Shown one piece after another: positions 62,743 through 64,000 of a stretch of 64,000 bases of DNA; within the stretch, counting starts at the first letter, position 1, and every line of letters starts with the position of its first letter. The stretch covers positions 1-64,000 of the forward strand of contig JBNLBF010000007.1 in assembly GCA_050302475.1 (NCBI GenBank), written 5' to 3'. A model generated the notes under the pieces. It saw nothing but the letters and a program-made list of their open reading frames with translations. It was not told the DNA's origin and made no database searches. The DNA is from NORP23 sp050302475 (GTDB taxonomy: Bacteria; Pseudomonadota; Alphaproteobacteria; Rhodobacterales; Rhodobacteraceae). The position numbers and the translations under genes are program-made.

Positions 62743-63061
62743 CCTCAACCCGATATTAACCATTCCGCGGTATAACCCTGCGCTGTCAGGCCGGACTTGA
62801 AATGTCCATTGGGGTTATTCGCGCCGGGCAGTAAAATACCAAATTTCCACTTGTCCGACTGCGGTCGTCACGTGGCACATGGCAACCGCTCCGTCTGGAG
62901 TCGGACGCCCGGCGCGAAAACCTTTCGCCAAGATCGATCTTCAAACCCCGAAGATCAGTGCCAGAGGCTTTGGCACCCTCCTCCGAGATATTCGCGAAAT
63001 TCAGGTGCTGTGCTCGGCAGATGCCTCTTTTTTCGTGCCTTTTCCATGAAGCTCGCTCGCC
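62743..63061. other. Gene-free stretch with three clustered hairpins
   Basis: No convincing gene in about 320 bases. It holds three short stems within 63 bases: GCGAAA/TTTCGC (62914-62928), GATCTTC/GAAGATC (62936-62956) and GTGCCA/TGGCAC (62958-62976), the last two with 7-base loops and one base between them. A CCCTCCTCC stretch follows (62976-62984), then a T-run of six at 63028-63033. This could be a small structured RNA on the plus strand or a repeat element. No function can be named. Confidence 0.45.
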
Positions 63062-63982
63062 CTATCCCAGCAAACGATAGGCATCCATAAACCGCTGCTT
63101 CACAGCATCTGCTTGCACGGTTTTACAAATCGCGACTTTCGGGGTCTGACCTTCTACCGGTACCGTCTGACCCTGACGCTCTCCGTCCCTTACCACGTCC
63201 ACGGCGAAATCGACCATTCCGAACAGCTCCGGATAGGCCGCCGCAATCACTGCCGCCGGATCATGCAGGTGACAGCCTTCCGCCAACCCGACGCTGGCAT
63301 AGAAATCCAGATAAAACCCGCTGATCGCGTTGATGAACCCGCCAGTGTCAGGCGCATACCCTTCCAGCACCGCAAAATCCTCTGCCGTGCAGATGATCCG
63401 ATGCGTTACGTCCAGCCCGACCATCACCACCTGCCAGTCAGCGGCGAAAACTTCAGCCGCCGCATGAGGGTCGTGGTAGATATTCGCCTCGGCATGGGGC
63501 GTGATGTTCCCGCCTTCCCAGGCCGAGCCCCCCATGATCACCACCCTGGCGACATTCCGGGCAATCGCCGGGTCATGTCGCAGCGCCAGCGCGAGGTTGG
63601 TCAGCGGCCCGATGGCGCAGATCACGACCTCGGCGGGATGTTCCGCGCAGATGCGACACAGGAACTCGGCAGCACTTTCTTCCACCGCTTTGCCGGCAGG
63701 TGTTGGCGCGGGCAGTGCGCCGAACCCCTCAGGTCCGTGCACCTGATGCGACGGCGGCGAGAGTGGCATCGCCAGCGGCTTCCCCGCCCCTTCGGCCACC
63801 GGACAGTCCAAACCCAGCCGTTCCACCAGATGCAACGCGTTGCGGGTGCCTTGCTCGACGAACACATTTCCAAAGACCGAGGTCAGGCCGATCACTTCGA
63901 TCCCGGGGTCGGCAGCGGCATAGGCAATCGCCATGGCGTCGTCGATGCCGGGATCCGTGTCGATGATCAATTTAACGGTCAT
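63062..63982 (-). CDS. Nucleoside hydrolase (inosine/uridine-preferring type)
   Basis: A 306-residue enzyme with the calcium-binding IIDTDPGIDDAMAIAYA at the N-terminus, GNVFVEQGTRNALHL, GPLTNLALALRHDP and a late LHDPAAVIAA. It splits ribonucleosides into base and ribose for salvage. The substrate preference (purine or pyrimidine) cannot be told. The start is 18 bases from the right edge, so its upstream neighbour is not seen. Confidence 0.92.
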   Translation of the reverse strand: MTVKLIIDTDPGIDDAMAIAYAAADPGIEVIGLTSVFGNVFVEQGTRNALHLVERLGLDCPVAEGAGKPLAMPLSPPSHQVHGPEGFGALPAPTPAGKAVEESAAEFLCRICAEHPAEVVICAIGPLTNLALALRHDPAIARNVARVVIMGGSAWEGGNITPHAEANIYHDPHAAAEVFAADWQVVMVGLDVTHRIICTAEDFAVLEGYAPDTGGFINAISGFYLDFYASVGLAEGCHLHDPAAVIAAAYPELFGMVDFAVDVVRDGERQGQTVPVEGQTPKVAICKTVQADAVKQRFMDAYRLLG

Positions 63983-64000
63983 GCGTGATCTTTCAGGAAT

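Noticed and set aside
62745..62867. A 40-codon minus-strand open frame after asd that reads like a protein end (GILLPGANNPNGHF...)
   Set aside because: It has no start codon, is preceded by a stop in frame, and contains codons unusual for the region. It could be a gene remnant, but the evidence is too thin.
62797..63090. A 97-codon plus-strand open frame after asd
   Set aside because: Its composition is rich in Arg, Pro and Ser with no domain, it overlaps the nucleoside hydrolase gene, and the same DNA is better explained by hairpins.

Overview
The window looks like a chromosomal segment of an alphaproteobacterium of the Rhodobacteraceae (Roseobacter/Rhodobacter type). Evidence: an rpoE-chrR pair divergent from a flavoprotein/DUF1365 operon in the order known from Rhodobacter sphaeroides, a TIGR02300 (FYDLN) zinc-ribbon protein, a TRAP transporter, moderately high GC, and many genes joined by ATGA-type overlaps. 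I see no phage, transposase, CRISPR array or rRNA; there is one tRNA (Ala, GGC).

Layout. 1-2.8 kb: start of an ABC exporter ATPase, then two tandem copies of a two-gene membrane-protein cassette. 2.9-8.5 kb: an OmpR-type response regulator with terminator, then the packed operon ribA - NUDIX - cca - two TupA-like ATP-grasp genes. 8.7-13.8 kb: orphan ParB-like protein, a free-standing carrier-thioesterase protein, an AMP-forming ligase, a secreted beta-propeller and an alpha/beta hydrolase. 13.8-17.8 kb: xthA, a serine hydrolase with its GntR regulator, a YgjP-type metallopeptidase, a FYDLN protein and tRNA-Ala. 17.9-20.2 kb: a cytochrome P450 facing an ExoM-like glycosyltransferase. 20.4-28.5 kb: a probable catabolic locus (ferredoxin reductase, TRAP transporter, Rieske ferredoxin, two amidohydrolases, LysR regulator). 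28.7-37 kb: a singlet-oxygen/membrane stress locus (photolyase, chrR, rpoE, a GFA protein and a divergent six-gene lipid-modification operon), with a matching sigma-E-type promoter on each side. 37-50 kb: a complete glycogen operon read leftward (glgP-glgB-glgC-glgA-glgX-malQ-pgm). 50-57.8 kb: a lactonase-like metallohydrolase, a DUF1028 protein and a peptide-type ABC importer with its FadR-type regulator and two palindromic operators. 58-61.5 kb: a truncated LacI regulator, a dual-specificity phosphatase, a second carrier-thioesterase protein and two unknown secreted proteins. 61.7-64 kb: asd, a structured intergenic stretch and a nucleoside hydrolase.

How the genes work together. The best-supported circuit is RpoE/ChrR: two near-identical promoter-like sites (TGATCC, 16 bases, CGTAA) precede rpoE and the opposing flavoprotein operon, so one anti-sigma-controlled factor should drive DNA photorepair and fatty-acid modification together. 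The most novel element is a dispersed small acyl- or aminoacyl-activation system: one ligase, two carrier-thioesterase fusions 49 kb apart that both carry cysteine where the thioesterase nucleophile is normally serine, and two TupA-like ATP-grasp enzymes. No condensation domain is present, so a full peptide assembly line is unlikely; transfer of an activated group to a polysaccharide, lipid or small amine is my inference.
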